Below, piece by piece: positions 6,692 to 7,925 of a DNA stretch of 7,925 bases; positions within the stretch are counted from its first letter, which is position 1, and the number at the start of each line of letters is the position of its first letter. The notes under the pieces are model-generated. The model made no database searches. It worked only from the letters and a program-made list of their open reading frames with translations, and was not told the origin of the DNA. Source of the DNA: an uncultured Clostridium sp. (GTDB taxonomy: Bacteria > Bacillota > Clostridia > Clostridiales > Clostridiaceae); NCBI GenBank assembly GCA_946575275.1, contig CAMNZV010000070.1:1-7925 (forward strand), read 5' to 3'. The position numbers were made by a program, and so were the translations under genes.

Positions 6692-7726
6692 TTATTCAAC
6701 AACACTTGTTAAATGTTCAGCCAAATTAACAGCTTCCTCTATACTTTTTGTAACCTCTTCCATAGCCCTTGATTGTTCTATTGAAGTTTGAAGTGTAGCC
6801 TCGGAACTTCTAGCTGTATCTTGCACAGATTGTTGTATTTGTTTAGTTAATTCACTAATTGAATTAGCAGTTGACTTAGAACTCTCAGATAATTTTTGAA
6901 TTTCTTTTGCTACAACTGAAAATCCTTTTCCTGCCTCTCCAGCCCTTGCAGCCTCAATAGATGCATTTAATCCAAGCATCTTAGTTTGAGATGCAATTGC
7001 TTTAATAGCATCTAATATTTTATTAATTTCTTCTGCAATTACTCCTACTTCTCGAACATCATTATTTAACTTTTCTTGTTCTGAAGTAATGTTTATAGCA
7101 GATGCTGATAATTCTTCTATTGTTGCTGAAGTTTGCATAAAATTATTAGCTAACTTTTTAGAATAAATACCAAGCTTTAAATTGTTATATCCACTTTCTA
7201 CAAGTTCACTTGAAACTGTGTATAGAACCTGTGCACCTGATTCTATATGCTCCATATTTGTTATTTCAAGTTCTTTTGATGCCCTATATAAATCATCTTT
7301 GTTTAAATTATTCTCATGGGCTATGGTTATAAAGTCACTTTCATTAGGCTCCTCTAATAATAATTGACCGCCAATCATTCCCCCTATAACATGTCCTTCA
7401 ACCATTATAGGTGCTGCAAAGTCAATTATACCTCCATGACAAGTGCTTACTGTTGGTCTTTTATTAATAGCAGCTTCTTTTATCATTTCACCATGTCTTT
7501 TATTACACTTACTTTCCCCTGAACCACTTAACATGTAGTTTTTGCAATACTTTGAAAAACAACTTTCTTTTGTTATAGGGTTTCCTTCCTTATCTACAGT
7601 TACCACTGCACATTTCATTGCCTTTGAAAAATCATCTTGAAACTTTTGTATTAACTTACTATCAATTAAATCAAAAATCTCCAAACTTTCTATATCTAAT
7701 TCATTATTATCAAGTATTTTTATCAT
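6692..7726 (-). CDS. Soluble chemoreceptor-type protein with N-terminal PocR sensory domain
   Basis: Cytosolic sensor of 344 aa with no membrane segment. Residues about 18-180 fit the PocR domain: C56, C61, C74 and C96, then [15 protein letters not shown] (97-111) and [13 protein letters not shown] (115-127). PocR domains are thought to bind small ligands in regulators of diol metabolism and in signalling proteins; the cysteines may hold a metal or act in redox sensing. The rest (about 190-344) is a short MCP signalling hairpin with tip [20 protein letters not shown] (246-265), then [11 protein letters not shown]. The methylation-type site [10 protein letters not shown] is at 200-209. The tip has Lys (K249) where Asn is usual in QTN. 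Arms reach about 10-12 heptads, much shorter than in its neighbour. Start: the ATG at 7726 has AAGGTGAT just upstream; the longer form from 7804 would begin upstream of the likely promoter. Confidence 0.9.
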   Translation of the reverse strand: MIKILDNNELDIESLEIFDLIDSKLIQKFQDDFSKAMKCAVVTVDKEGNPITKESCFSKYCKNYMLSGSGESKCNKRHGEMIKEAAINKRPTVSTCHGGIIDFAAPIMVEGHVIGGMIGGQLLLEEPNESDFITIAHENNLNKDDLYRASKELEITNMEHIESGAQVLYTVSSELVESGYNNLKLGIYSKKLANNFMQTSATIEELSASAINITSEQEKLNNDVREVGVIAEEINKILDAIKAIASQTKMLGLNASIEAARAGEAGKGFSVVAKEIQKLSESSKSTANSISELTKQIQQSVQDTARSSEATLQTSIEQSRAMEEVTKSIEEAVNLAEHLTSVVE

Positions 7727-7729
7727 ACA

Positions 7730-7737
7730 ATCACCTT
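7730..7737 (-). promoter_or_regulatory. Ribosome-binding site deciding the PocR-MCP start
   Basis: Minus strand AAGGTGAT matches the anti-Shine-Dalgarno (AAGG 7 nt before the ATG at 7726). It rejects the 26-codon N-terminal extension reaching 7804, which has no comparable site and no family similarity that I can see. Confidence 0.75.
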
Positions 7738-7763
7738 CTATCACTAATATTCGACATATATTA

Positions 7764-7772
7764 ATTATATCA
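7764..7772 (-). promoter_or_regulatory. Extended -10 promoter candidate of the PocR-MCP gene
   Basis: Minus strand TGATATAAT (7772-7764), an extended -10 with a perfect TATAAT and no clear -35. Transcription would start near 7757, about 31 nt before the ATG at 7726. The same extended -10 nonamer precedes the HAD gene. Confidence 0.5.
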
Positions 7773-7825
7773 TCAAATTTTATAATAAAGTGTGTGTTTA
7801 CCAATTGTTAAAAAAACATATACAT

Positions 7826-7925
7826 TTATAATTTAATTAGGTAATCTACTATGTTAGTTTTTTGGTTTTGAAATATTATTGGTTCAAGTCTATAATTTTC
7901 TATACCTTCACTATATTTTATATAT
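7826..7925 (-). CDS. Possible C-terminal end of an unidentified gene entering from the right edge
   Basis: The frame from 7924 to the TAA at 7828-7826 is open for 32 codons, reading YIKYSEGIENYRLEPIIFQN then QKTNIVDYLIKL. The mix of charged and hydrophobic residues and the codon choice look like real protein, and the other two minus frames close within the first five codons. In such AT-rich DNA a 32-codon open frame can arise by chance, and I recognise no family. It would be on the same strand as, and 99 bp upstream of, the PocR-MCP gene. I see no hairpin terminator between them. Confidence 0.35.
   Translation of the reverse strand, partial: YIKYSEGIENYRLEPIIFQNQKTNIVDYLIKL

Noticed and set aside
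7182..7367. Plus-strand frame inside the PocR receptor gene
   Set aside because: Antisense shadow of the PocR domain coding region.
7727..7804. 26-codon N-terminal extension of the PocR receptor
   Set aside because: It starts upstream of the likely -10 box and lacks a ribosome site; the internal ATG has AAGGTGAT.
7740..7804. Flagellar sigma (SigD-type) promoter for the PocR receptor
   Set aside because: GATGATAT partly resembles the -10 consensus, but no TAAA lies at the required distance; the extended -10 fits better.
1..7925. CRISPR array, insertion sequence, tRNA/rRNA, toxin-antitoxin or phage genes
   Set aside because: No spaced direct repeats, transposase motifs, cloverleaf arms or small paired genes were seen on either strand.

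Overview
The window is AT-rich and uses AT-ending codons. Ribosome-binding sites are strong (AAGGAGG type) and start sites include TTG. The protein content is typical of low-GC Firmicutes, and the closest impression is Clostridium sensu stricto or a near relative. That assignment is inferred from composition and protein style, not from a marker gene.

Left part (1-3114, minus strand): a sulfate/thiosulfate ABC uptake operon read right to left. It has a strong sigma-A-type promoter at about 3114-3086, a lipoprotein sulfate-binding protein (sbp), two permeases (cysT, cysW) and the first 118 codons of the ATPase gene cysA, which runs off the left edge. The genes are tightly packed, with gaps of 11, about 5 and 3 bp.

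Middle (3125-5036, minus strand): a HAD-family phosphatase gene ends in a perfect hairpin terminator that separates it from the sulfate operon promoter. Its start region lies in a perfect 11-bp-arm palindrome covering the -10 box, Shine-Dalgarno sequence and start codon. Upstream of it is cysK (cysteine synthase), with a promoter of the same form as that of sbp (TTGACA-N17-TATACT). Both leaders carry the same 7-bp inverted repeat AAACATA/TATGTTT, which suggests co-regulation of sulfate import and cysteine synthesis. The leaders are too short for a T-box or SAM riboswitch.

Right part (5098-7925): two predicted soluble chemoreceptor-type proteins face each other and share a bidirectional terminator. 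The plus-strand one has a C-terminal zinc-binding CZB domain. The minus-strand one has an N-terminal Cys-rich PocR sensory domain and a short signalling hairpin. At the far right edge is a possible C-terminal fragment of another minus-strand gene.

Taken together: sulfate enters through Sbp-CysTWA, is reduced elsewhere (no reductase genes are visible here), and CysK puts the sulfide into cysteine. Two cytosolic sensors with Cys/His metal- or redox-type domains sit beside this, but a functional link is only a hypothesis. I see no mobile element, CRISPR array, tRNA or rRNA, and no gene-free stretch longer than about 200 bp.
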